A stretch of 64,000 bases of DNA from Welwitschia mirabilis (lineage: Eukaryota > Gnetophyta > Gnetopsida > Welwitschiales): assembly GCA_051453625.1 (NCBI GenBank), contig JBOZIK010000001.1, positions 207,895,521 to 207,959,520 of the forward strand, read 5' to 3'. This document shows, in pieces, positions 1 through 10,744 of this stretch. The notes under the pieces are model-generated. The model did no database searches, was not told the origin of the DNA, and saw nothing but the letters and a program-made list of their open reading frames with translations. Each line of letters starts with the position of its first letter. The stretch's first letter is position 1. The position numbers were made by a program, and so were the translations under genes.

Positions 1-1151
1 TCATTTCAAAAATTTATTTTTTTTCTTTGTTAATCTATGTAAAATAAAAAAATCTACAATGAACTAAAAAGTAAAAATAGATAAGTTGTAGAATGAAGAC
101 ATCTATAGTTTATGAAAACATCTACTACATTTGAAGACATCTACATTTTTCAAAAATGTCTATCATCCATTAAAAGTGAAAAATAAAATAGTTACTGAAG
201 GATATGAATCTATACATTTGCATTATTTCTTATAAAATAATCCTAGCTAAGTGATCTAGCACAAGAGAAAAACTAAAATCCTAAGTCAAGAGAGCCTTCT
301 CATAGGTATTGTTAAGAAAAAAACAAAGTTTTTTTAAGAATCAATTTTTTATTTGCATCTCTAATCTCTATATGGAAGTCCAAGATAAAATCATGATAGG
401 TTAAAATAAATAATTTACAGTAAGGTTATGATATTATACAAAGCATTCAAAGAATAGAAATTTTCATCACTCTTAAAGAAAGAATGCTATCACTATTGTG
501 CTATGAAGATGGGGAAAAATAAAAGGACAAAAACTAAAATATAATTTCACTTCATCTTCTTATAGTAATTAGTAATCTCATTCTTTTTTCATTATTCTAT
601 ATTAATTCTTTTAATTGTAATTTATCATGCTTAGTGATGGAAATCTAATTTTTATAAAATCTCCATTATTCTACTCTTTATTACCCTTTTCTTCTTAGCC
701 CTTAAGAGGCCTTTTTGTTGTTGGGTCTCAAGTTGGAAATTCAAGTTGTACTAAGCCTAATATGATACTCAAGTGTGTTCTTAAGAAATATAACTTAGTT
801 ATAACATCGGTGGTAAGTCTAAAACAATAGTGAAATTTTAAGGTATTGATTTGACTATCTTGTGGGAAGCAACTCCTTTGTACTAAGCCTTGTAAAGTTG
901 TTTGTAAATATAAAATCATAGTGTAACCTTGAAGGGTTGATTTGACTACTTTATAAGGATTAACTCATTATATTAAGCCTTATATGATTAGTGGTAAGTC
1001 ATAAATCATGCTTCTTTAATTTAGCAATGACATTTAAAGGTGTGCAAGTTTAAACCTTCCAAGTTTAGATTACTCGAATTAGGAAACCACATAAATATGA
1101 TAAGAGATTTATTGATATTCACTTCTCTCCTCTAAATTCAAAGATCCATAA
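1..1151 (+). repeat. E1 5' LTR, left end outside the window
   Basis: This stretch aligns by eye with 33,600-34,818, the right part of the E1 3' LTR. Shared blocks are the run of AGACATCTAC-like motifs near 95-165, the blocks around 540-790 and 34,150-34,400, and the repeated 'agtaactc'-type blocks near 860-1,000. It ends just before a tRNA-iMet-like primer site at 1,153. The U3 start is missing because the window begins inside the LTR. Confidence 0.75.
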
Positions 1152-1152
1152 G

Positions 1153-1165
1153 TGGTATAAAAGTG
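1153..1165 (+). other. E1 primer-binding site, tRNA-iMet type
   Basis: TGGTATAAAAG resembles the copia primer site TGGTATCAGAG with two differences. It follows the LTR end directly and precedes gag-like coding. Confidence 0.55.
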
Positions 1166-1169
1166 GATA

Positions 1170-2282
1170 TTCATAAAAATTATTAAAAACATTTAAGTGA
1201 ATCATAATGTAGGGGTTCTTAACTACTAAGCATCTACTCTTAAATGGGATAAACTATGCTTATAAGGATGTGGGTTTACTTATAGTCTGTTAGGTTTGAA
1301 TTGTGGTAGGCCATTGAAGATGGATATGTGAAACTTATTAAAACTATTACAAATGATGCTAGACTATGTGTCATTAAACTAAAACATAAAAAAATATTAA
1401 CACCTATAAAGCAAAGTTATTGCATCTACAATGTTAAGGAAAAGAACGCTTTAAACCTTTCATCCAAACAATTTAATAGAGTATTGGTATAATATCATAA
1501 AAGAAGTATGGGATGTTTTTCAGCTACAGACAATGGCAGTTTTACTATACAGAAGTATACACTAGTAGTATTAAAATATTAGTTGGTTTGAAAATGTCAA
1601 AATTAATAAAGGAGAAAAAATACATAGGTACTTCATTAAGGTGAGTAATATTTTAAATGGAATCCATAGAATTAATAGAGACTTACCAAAACAAAAAGTG
1701 ACCTAGAAAGCTATGAGATCACTCACACTAGCATATAGATTAAAGAGCACTTCCTTGAAGTTTAAGATGTTAAACATGATCTAATAGCCTATGAGATGAA
1801 CTTAATATAACATGGTATTATAAAATAAAATCCCATAGCCATCAATACCAATGATACTCAAAGGAATCATAGTGAAGGAAAATCAACCACTACTTTAAAG
1901 AATGATTTTCAAGAAGATGATGATAAGGATGAGATTGTTTTAATGTCCAAGTAAGTAAAACGGCTTTTATCTAGAAGAAACATGAGATAATAAAAGTAAC
2001 CAAGATCATTAGGCCCATAAGAAAAAGGTAAAGGTAAAGGTAAGATTCTTTAATTTACACTCAAATATGATTTCTATAAATTAGAATGTTGGAATTATGG
2101 GAATGTAGATCATATTACCTCAAAATGTCCAAGTACTAATAGAATGTAGGGAAAGATTTAAAAGGAGGAAGACTTCCTATGCTAGTTGAGATGATGACAA
2201 AGATGCCTTTGAGGAGGAAATCTTAGATGATAACAGAAGCATCAATTCATCATTCATGACAATTATTCATGACAAAGTCATC
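1170..2282 (+). pseudogene. gag: E1 gag (copia capsid/nucleocapsid), decayed and truncated
   Basis: Read through many stops, this stretch resembles the copia gag (UBN2-like) domain. Around 1,630-1,800 the typical 'iv..l..lgk....e..v.k.lrSL' segment is visible, followed by an 'eliayEmnl' segment. A zinc knuckle of CX2CX4HX4C layout lies at 2,087-2,128; its second cysteine is changed to tyrosine. Acidic, lysine-rich sequence separates the two, as in sireviruses. The frame stops resembling gag at about 2,283, where minus-strand LTR sequence of E2 begins. The next E1 coding sequence (integrase) appears only after 19,781. No intact product is possible. Confidence 0.65.
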
Positions 2283-3067
2283 ACCAAAGACATGAACTTT
2301 GAAATGTGTAATGATCTTAAAGGAAGATCACATGCATTTCTAAACATATAATGAAAATTGTCCATTCATCATTCAAGAATTAAACCTATAATGTTAATTA
2401 TAACTCAAAATAAAGAACAAAGATTTTCTCTATTTTATTAAATAATAGGAATTACAGTACATTGAAAAAAGAAAACTAATGCTGATATGAAATCATCAAC
2501 TTAGCCTTAAAGATAGCTCACTTCCAAACAGGAAGCTTAGAAAGAAATAGTAAAGATCCTGTGCTCTAAGGGATATAAAGCTTTTACCACTAAAAGATTA
2601 TTACAAATGAGGATGTTTGATCCTTTTTATAGAAAATAATAGGATTAGGGATTCTAAATTAGGGTTTTTATTTATGGTTTTATAAGTGAGAGTATAATAC
2701 TTTTATGGTTTTGGATTGTGGGTAAGTTTAATGCAATAACTATCAAATTCATAATTAGAATTTGATCATTTTTATAAGGTAACTTTAGAACATAACATTG
2801 ATGAATAGTTGCTTTAAGAGATTGGTGGCATTAATGATCTAGATAGTAGTGTTACTATTTTCTACTAAAATAAATCCATCTTTTAACATATACTCTAGAA
2901 TGCAACAAAATACCTAAAATCATCATAGGGAAATGTATAAGTTTATAAAAAAACATTAAAAATGATAGGAGACATATTTTTATGATAAAAGAATTAAGTT
3001 AATATCTTTAATTAATCTAAATTAGCTGAGTATACTTGATCTAGATGTTAATTTTTACATGTTATCA
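2283..3067 (-). repeat. E2 3' LTR
   Basis: This aligns with 19,022-19,781 over most of its length, for example in the blocks at 2,380-2,600 and 19,100-19,320. Read on the minus strand it starts TGATAAC at 3,067, like the LTRs of E3, and its U3 resembles the E6 LTR. Confidence 0.75.
2623..2631 (-). promoter_or_regulatory. TATA box of the E2 3' LTR
   Basis: TATAAAAAG on the minus strand. The same motif is kept at the matching place of the other E2 LTR (19,337-19,345). Confidence 0.5.
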
Positions 3068-3083
3068 CACCTCCTAACTAGGA
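3068..3083 (-). other. E2 polypurine tract
   Basis: On the minus strand the purine-rich run ...TTAGGAGGTG lies directly against the LTR start TGATAAC, the same arrangement as in E3 (15,986-16,000). Confidence 0.6.
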
Positions 3084-3596
3084 TTTTTCTATATCCTTAG
3101 GAAAAAGCATGATAAGGAATGATTTAGCATGGAAAAATTCTAAATGAAAACATTTAAGGATGTAAGAATGATACAAATTTGAAAAGTTTTAATTAATTAT
3201 TTTAAAAATAAGGCATTAAGATCAAAAAATTATTAAAAAAGTTAGATACCATTTCCTCTCACCAAAATTAAACTTTGTCATCAAAGGTTGGAAAGATAAA
3301 GAGAATTCAATGTAATTTTTTAGAACACATTAATACTTAAAAAATAAAATTACTTCATTACATGTCTTTTTTATTATAATTACAAAAGAGAAAATAATGC
3401 AATTTCAAATGTCAACTATCATGCATATAAGTAACATGAAAAGTGTAATTTTAACTAAATAACTATTTATGGGAAATGAGTCTTTTTAATTTTAATTAAA
3501 TTCATCCTACTTGTATGAGATGGACTTTTATCCTTTGGTAATTTTTTTCATTTTGAACCATAATTTTCCAACCCATGCCTTGTCTTTTTTTAGCAC
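3084..3596. other. E2 noncoding between 3' ORF and polypurine tract
   Basis: AT-rich sequence. A block at 3,242-3,300 is less AT-biased and reads like the tail of a gypsy coding region on the minus strand, but I cannot assign it. Confidence 0.4.
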
Positions 3597-4489
3597 TTAT
3601 TTGAGAAAGGTTTCATTAAAAGAGTAAGAAGGTAAATGTGGAGGATGAGCAAACGGAGAAGTAGAAGAAGGATGAGAGGTTTCTCTAATAGGATCTTTAT
3701 CTTTATAATGCATTATTAGAGGTACATAAGGAGTGATATAAGTTGTTATTGTTCTTCTAAATGTTTGTGCTAATTTCCTAAGATCCAATTTGTATTCTTA
3801 CACTTCAAAGTCTGGTTTATCTTATAACAAGAGAGATACTTTTAATGGAATCTCTATCCTCATTCTCCCAGTCTAAGGTTCACTATAGATTGTTACAAAT
3901 AATCTTAGAGATAAGATAGGTTAGTAGAAGGTTGCTTTTACATCCTATATGGTTAATGATAATCCTAGTAGAAATTTAGCAATATGAAAAGGTTGGTTTT
4001 CTTGGATAATTCTAATAATATTAAAGTGATTGTTGTAGGCATCAGTGACATGAGAGATGAATAGGATATTATGAATAATAAATTAGAATAAGGATAATTT
4101 TTTTTATGCAACAATTTACAAGGCAAGAATCCTTCTTTATTGGGTGTGTATACCACATCTAAAGGATGATAATAGTATCTAAGAATTTTGACTAAAGTAA
4201 AAGGGAAATTCTTAAAATGTTAAAATCTTAAATCAACCTTAACATCTACTAAGAAAATTAAAAAGTAAGTGTGGTATATATGAGAATAGGTTACCCAGGT
4301 GTCATTGCCTCTAAAAGAATCATTCTTGTAAAATTTCAGTTCCTATTTGAAGTAGTAGAAAGTATTGGACTCCTTTAATAGGTATTCTTAAACTATGGTT
4401 TCTCTTCTTACCAAGTGAAATGGATTATGCATATTCAAAAATGAACCAAAGATTCCTTCTTCAATGAAATCCCCTAATCTATCACTCAT
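3597..4489 (-). pseudogene. Unidentified ~300-codon ORF in the 3' region of E2
   Basis: A decayed but coherent coding sequence on the minus strand. A start codon at 4,489 follows a pyrimidine-rich leader (4,500-4,560). One frame can be read from there to about 4,100 with few stops (for example a stretch reading VVYTPNKEGFLPCKLL). The coding-like signal then passes to another frame somewhere in 4,060-4,105, near a run of eight A. It continues through a stretch rich in I, L, F and N, and ends at 3,597 in a Ser/Pro/His-rich tail. Most internal stops look like former CAA, CAG or CGA codons. The position, between a 3' noncoding block and the polypurine tract, is where Athila-type elements carry an envelope-like ORF. 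I do not recognise the protein itself; a captured host gene is also possible. The E6 copy lacks it. Confidence 0.5.
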
Positions 4490-6059
4490 ATTTTCTAAAA
4501 AAATCAATAGTAGAAGGGAAAAAAAATATAAGAGTTATAGAGAGAAGAAGAGAAAAGGTAAAATAGTTCTACCCTAGGTTGAAGGAATAAGAAAAATATG
4601 AGATAACCTAAAGAAACAAGATTAAAAAAATTAAACATACTTATTGTAAGGTAATTTATTAAATAACATAGAAGAAAATCAGATATGCAAAGTTATGTAT
4701 GTAAAGAGATAAATCAGTGATAGTATTAATAAGTGAAAGCAACGATGCTAGTGTTCTTTTGATAGGTAGTGTGGTTTTTGACTAGGAAATTAAGATCAGC
4801 ATGAAAAGAGGATTTCACAATTGGACACAATGAATTCATCTAGTGCGACGCAAGTTTTTATAGAGATGAGTGAGTATAATGACCATAATATGAAAAGGTT
4901 ATGAATCAAAGCATAGATCAAGTAGTCATATCACAACAAGCATAAGTATGTTCTCAGGTGCATTTTCTTATAGTATGAAGATGGTGAAAATGTAATGCAA
5001 ATGCATGTGAAACTTTAAGATAATGATGGAAGTGAAACACAACCAAAAATCTTTTGAATACGAAAGATAGAATTCTTAGGCTAATGACCTCTTTAATGAA
5101 ATTTTTGTAAATTCCATTTTTTATTTACTGTATTAAATTTCCATGCAAGTAAAGTGTCCATTAAGTAAACCCCTAGAAATTTAATAAGTAAATTTCAATT
5201 ACAAATGTTAAGGAAATAATAACACAAGAAAATATCTAGTTCTCATCGTTTTTGTTTAAATTTTATGTTTCTATAATCATACATATTTCTTTTTTCAAGC
5301 ATTTAATTATATTAAGCATCCATTGTTATGGCATTTTCTTCCAATAGAGTTAAGCATATTGTTCTTGAAGAAATCAATGTTTCATTATCAATAAGCATCT
5401 TTAGCCCTAATGTAGTTGATCATGGCATAAGTAGATAATTAGAGCTACATTGCTAGTGAGTGTCCATAGCCCTGAGGCAGTCAACTAAATCTAATAAATT
5501 AATCAAAGGTAATATGTTCTTTTGAATAAGAGATGTTATATTTATTTTTATTCTACTTCTCATATTCATCATTTTTTATGTACACAGGAGGGGCCCTTGG
5601 ATTATAAACCTAATTAAGAAATATCTTATCCTCATAAAATGCTTGAAAATAAAAATATTACACTATGAAAGTAGATTCCACATTTTCATCCATATTTTTA
5701 AAATTCAAAGACCTCAAGTAAAACTAATCTTAATAAGATAACTCAAAATAAGTGTAACTTTATCTTAAAAAATACCAATGCACTTAAATCCTATCAAAAC
5801 TTATAATGAAAAAACAATCACTTAATAATGGATTATTTGTTAAGGGTCATCAATAGTAATCATTAACTCTTATGAAATCATGGATGTATGTAAGGAGTGG
5901 ATGATTTATGTGCTTAATAAAATGGTTTGAAAATGGAATGAAGGTATCAAAAGGATTGAGAAGATAATAACATTTTGTATCCTCTATGAAGAAAACATTC
6001 TTGAATGTCATTTGAATCATTGCAAATTATTCTTGAGTAATTCAATTACCTCAAAAAAA
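4490..6059 (-). other. E2 3' noncoding region with a conserved block
   Basis: Two parts are shared with E6 in reverse complement. The block 5,395-5,500 matches 57,380-57,480 (a 'CAGGGCTATGG...AATGTAGCTCTAA' type sequence). The block 5,560-5,760 matches about 56,980-57,180. A weaker relative of the first block lies in E3 at 14,120-14,230. No ORF was recognised. Confidence 0.6.
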
Positions 6060-6800
6060 AAAAAGACTTATAAATGTTCTAATGGCTTAAACTAATGAAA
6101 ATGATTATCCAAAGAAGGCATAGAAAGGATAAAATTTTCATGGGATGATTGTAAATATAAGTGTAATAATTTAGAAAAGACATGTGAAGTGCACACAGTA
6201 GAGTTTGAGCATTCAAGCTTAGATGAAGTTTGATCTATAACACTTTTATTCTTTTCAGTAACTCCAAAGCATTATAAGGGTTATTAGCTAAATGAGAGAT
6301 AAAGATATTTTCCTTTTAGAAAAAAGATTTAGAATAATGAATTTCATTAATACAACCAATATCTTTAACATCCCTTAATGATTTAATGGTATTAAAAATG
6401 TTCAATTCCATTATTATTTTCAAATAAAATATTTATTAGACCATTCTAATAATTAATAAGAGAATTAGATGTCATGAAAAGGGACCTAATAAAAAAAAAT
6501 AGGAACTAAATTATGTCTTGTGGATTTCATTTCTAACACAAATAAGTCGAATAAAACATAACAATTATCTACTTTAATAATTACATCTTCTACTATTCCT
6601 AGTGATAACTTTAATAAGTTATTAGTCAATTATAATTAGATTTTTATTTATTTAAAATCATTCAAGTCAAATTCCTTATCAATAAAATGGAGTAAGAGAT
6701 TAACACATTTTATAAGGTCTAACAAGGCTTACCTAAGGTGCTTGTCTTTAATTTTAATGGATATTGTTGGATTACCATGGTATTTATACTTTCATAGGAT
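6060..6800 (-). pseudogene. E2 aspartic protease and pre-RT linker, decayed
   Basis: On the minus strand from about 6,800, a retropepsin-like frame can be followed: ALLDLIKCVNLL at about 6,727-6,692 stands where the family has ALLDLGASVNLLP, so the catalytic Asp is still encoded but the Gly is lost. It continues through GIVEDVIIKVDN and a 'vLeM' segment to a remnant of the LGRPF motif (about 6,470). Further left, 6,060-6,116 resembles the linker preceding RT in Athila elements (SLDNHFH, then FKPLEHL). After that no RT appears. The family normally continues with RT, RNase H and integrase, so about 3 kb is missing. Confidence 0.6.
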
Positions 6801-7089
6801 CTAATTTTATATTATTACATTGGTCTATTGAGCTAGAATGATTTCTTATTCATATGTATTTACTTCTTAACTATGCACATATCTTTAAGAAATTTTGTGT
6901 AAGAGGACACCTGTTTAATAGCTTCTAAAAGAGGCATGTTTATTTTTACTTCTTTAAAACTCTAAGGCTTTAGTTATTTTTTTTCATAATATTCTACTTT
7001 TTAATATATTACATAAATAATAGAGATTCTATGTAAGTAGGTATCAGCTTTTCTAATTCCTCCACTATTTCATTTTTCTCATTGGTTTA

Positions 7090-8178
7090 CATAGGTGTTA
7101 TTTCCATTCTTCGTTTATCTCTTTCTCACTCCTAAGATACATAGCCTTGGTTTCTTCAATTTGATTAGGATTTATTTCTTTTACAACTTTATTTCTCTAG
7201 GATTTAATTCTAGGCTCATTGAAAGTTTACTAGGTTCTTGATGGCTTAGAAAAGATAAAATGTTGGTGGTGGTTTATTGGAGAAGTTAGACATTTTGTTT
7301 AAGTTTTTTATTTTTTTACATTGGTAATTTCATAAAATTTTTAAAGGTGTTCTCTAATGGATTTGATGAAGAAAAATGGTGGTTTGATGTGAAACAATGG
7401 GATGAATGGTATTGGTTTAAAGATAAAGGATAATAATGAAAAGATGATGGAAAGGAATTTCTAGGTATACCAGTATGAACTTGATTATGGGTGTTGTCCT
7501 ATTTCTAAGAGAAGCTTATATGGTTCCTCCACTTATGATTATACATATTTAAGTACAAGTCATTTTTATAAGTTTGCTAATGATGTCATATGACATTAAC
7601 TCATTTCTAACTATGTTTTAAAAAAAGGATATGGAAGAATATCAAACTATTTTATGGGAATCTATATGATAGATTAAAGACTTGAGTTTTAAGGTTGTGG
7701 GTCTAGGTAGAGAAGTAAGGGATTTTCTCTTCTAGAAAGCTTATCTAATTAGTTGCTAATGTCAAAATTTTTTAATACTATAAAACTTCTTATGAATCTA
7801 ATTAAATGTTGAGATCTAGATGGTTCACTAGATTTTTTCCAATTCTTAGAGATTTTGGCAACATACTTTAAATATTCTAAAACTTTATCTAACACATAAT
7901 TTAGAAAACTACCCCTACTCATCATTTTAATCAACTACCTATTATTTGAAAATAATCCTTTGCAGAAGAATATAATAATCATATCTAGCTCAAATCCATG
8001 TTAGAGGCATGTTTGTAATAGATCCTTAAATATTTCTAATGTCTACAAGAATTTTGCATGATCTCTTTATTAATAATTTATCAAGTTAAAGAATTAGTTT
8101 TGTAACTTGAAAAAAATTTAAAAATGAAGGTTTTATTTAGGTTAGTTCAAGTCCTAAATATAGAGAGGTTTTAGGATA
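7090..8178 (-). pseudogene. gag: E2 gag, C-terminal part
   Basis: Minus-strand gag of the Athila/Tat type (retrotransposon gag family). From the E3 junction one sees KFFSSYKTNS, then HGFELDMI, then an open 61-codon piece at 7,749-7,934 with the gag features SRGSFLN and ISKNWKKSSEP. Near 7,560-7,500 there is MYNHKWRNHISFS, corresponding to the family's 'YNPGWRNHPNFSW' segment. A Ser/His/Pro-rich tail follows (about 7,480-7,330), then a basic region. The N-terminal half lies beyond the E3 insertion at 17,226-17,760. A related Ser/His/Pro-rich tail occurs in E6 at 55,249-55,563. Confidence 0.75.
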
Positions 8179-8183
8179 TATAA

Positions 8184-9482
8184 TGATAACATGTAAAAAT
8201 TGACATTTACATTAAGAAATAAAGGCCTTATTTGGATGCTTAATTGATCATTATGATGCCTCTATATATTTATTATATGAATAGAAATCTAGTTTAACTA
8301 ATAATATATCTTAACACTTTCATTTTGAAGGATATTTTCCTCATGTGAAGTATTGAGACATAGGATGAAGATATGCTGAGAATCAATAGTAGTAGTGTTG
8401 GTTCTAAGAGAAGTGGCATTAGTCACTATGCATAAAATGGGTACATACTTATGTTTTTGAACTTTATTCATGTAAGTAATCCATTTAATAAATTTTCAAA
8501 AGTATAGGATAATTGAGGAATATTTTCTAAAAAGAACCCCTTAAATTGACCCCATAACTAAAGGACGACTCTATACACCTTGGGCATACTAAGGAATGAC
8601 CTCATTAGTCATTTGAAACTCTAATTATAAGTTCTAATTTTTGCCTATAAATAGTTTACTATATTTTACATGAAAGAATCTTATCATTTTCATATTATAA
8701 AAGAGATATTGGAGCTTTAGTAACATGTTCTTTCTAATCTTCCCACTAAGGATAGGCTAGCTTTCAAAAATGATGCTTTATAAATTAGCATGAGTACTCT
8801 TCATGGATTATATCCTTTTAATTTTCTAATAATAAAGTGTTATGCATTATTTTATTGGTGCATTACTTTGATATCAAGTTGTAATGGATCTCATACTTGT
8901 TATGCTTAGGATTGGCTAAGGCACACTATTACTTTTGGATCTTTTGGTGATTTTTATTTTTAGTTTAGCTTGAATAACCCAAATCATTATTTGATGAATC
9001 TTGAAAGCTATTTAGTTTCTATGCTTATAATATTTTTCTATGAAGACTACATGACTCATAGACATTATCATCATGTCTGTGGTGGATGCGATTATGCCAC
9101 TGTGGTTGAGCAAGGATTATATTAGCTTCATGTCTATGATGGACGAGATTATGTCATTATGCTTGAGGTAGAGTAAAAATACATGGATTTAGTTATATAA
9201 CTTATGTTTTTCCTAGAGTTATTATGCTAGTATTAATATTATATTCTATTCCTAACTCTCTTATACATTTTTAGTTACTTATTATTGTTGTGCTTACTTT
9301 ATTGATAGCTCATGACATCTCTCTTTGTGAAAAAATGACACTGGGACTATACTATAAATAGAAGTCCTAATATTATTAGTAAAGTTAGATTTCAACACAT
9401 AAGATTTATATTCCTAGGATGATCTTGATATTTATCATACACTGATAATAGATACAAGTGTAGTCAGATTTCATGATGAACA
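8184..9482 (+). repeat. E3 5' LTR
   Basis: This aligns with 16,001-17,220. Both begin TGATAACA and end in GAACA/AAACA. Shared internal blocks are near 8,880-8,940 and 16,610-16,670, and near 9,300-9,480 and 17,040-17,220. The pair is strongly diverged, so the insertion is old. Confidence 0.9.
8646..8653 (+). promoter_or_regulatory. TATA box of the E3 LTR
   Basis: TATAAATA, with TATAAATG at the matching place of the 3' LTR (16,375). Confidence 0.55.
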
Positions 9483-9487
9483 ACTTT

Positions 9488-9506
9488 TCAGCACCATTGT
9501 TAGGAT
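9488..9506 (+). other. E3 primer-binding site, decayed tRNA-Asp type
   Basis: CAGCACCATTGTTAGGAT matches the Athila primer site TGGCGCCGTTGCCGGGGA mostly by C-to-T and G-to-A changes, including the former CG positions. It starts six bases after the LTR end, the same spacing as in E5 and E6. Confidence 0.75.
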
Positions 9507-10744
9507 AGTGGCATGGTAGTTATAGTGTGTCATGCATAAAATTTACATTTATTTTCTTTTATTTTCCTTTTTTTTAATTTCATACTATTACCTTTCAATT
9601 CCTTTTTATTTTTATTTTTATTATTTTTATCACTAATGGATTGGTGTTAATTGGGCTTACCACTTAATCGATGAAACTTAATTTGATGACTTATTTTTAT
9701 TTTTCTTTATTTTACTTTTATTTTATTTTATTTTCTTATTTTCTTTGTAAAATATTATCTAGTTTATTAAATTTTCTTATAGGAATTAATATTTTGTAGA
9801 TTCAAAGCTAAGACATTAAGAAAAACAACCAAAAAATTCTTTCTTTTATCCATCTTTTCTCTTTCTACTATCTCTTCTCTCATCTCTTTCCTTCTCGATC
9901 TTAGGTGACTTTCTTAGAAAGTACTTGAAAATAAATTTTGAATAACAACATCATCAATAAGAATCTTAGAAAAGTTATGTAGTATTTGCATTATTCATTT
10001 TTGCATTTTTATTTCTTGCATTATATTACATTATTGTTTTTCATTTATGCATTAGCCATTCTTGAAATCTACATTTACTCTTTACCTATTAGTTAGCTGT
10101 AATGACCTATTATTTTAAATTGTTATTCATCCTAAGAGTCATATTTTTATCTTTTATTTAAATATTTTTACACTAACTTATTCACACTACCTGCTTCTCT
10201 CACTAGTATCATCGGCTTCTTACATCAAAACATCTTCATCTTTAGTGAATCTTACATTTACATCATCTTGAATATTTTCCCATGTTATGTTTGTCTAGAA
10301 ACATAAATTTTACTAATTGTTTTCATTAGTTTAACAATAGATTCCATAAAAACCTTTTAAACATGAACTGTAGTCCTTATTCTTTTATTTAAAATCATGA
10401 AATTCATGTTACATTTTGTCCTCAACCCAAGCAAACTGTAGGGGTCACCTTTAATGTAAATACTTACAATTCCCTTAGACTTATTGTACCTCTATCTATG
10501 ATTATCCACCTCTATTTTACTTCTATGGTTGTAAACCTTAATGTCCTTTACCTCCTAATGCTCAATAATTCTCTTTAAGTTATTTATAAGCTACATTCAT
10601 AAGTTCATGAAAATCTAATGTCTTATTAATAAATTATAATAACAATTTAACCAATAAATCTCTTCTACCTTGTAGAGATTTTAATAAAGTATGCAATAAC
10701 TTAATCAAGTTACTACTTAAATTATTAATAAAATCAACTAATAA
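9507..10744 (+). other. E3 leader; gag and protease not found
   Basis: The first part is T-rich, then pyrimidine-rich around 9,830-9,900, as in Athila leaders. No capsid, zinc knuckle or protease signature could be read in any frame before pol resumes near 10,745. A deletion of gag-protease is likely. Confidence 0.5.

Noticed and set aside
3965-4156. 63-codon minus-strand frame taken as a complete small gene
   Set aside because: Only its first third is in the coding-like frame of the larger E2 3' ORF; after about 4,080 the coding signal is in another frame.
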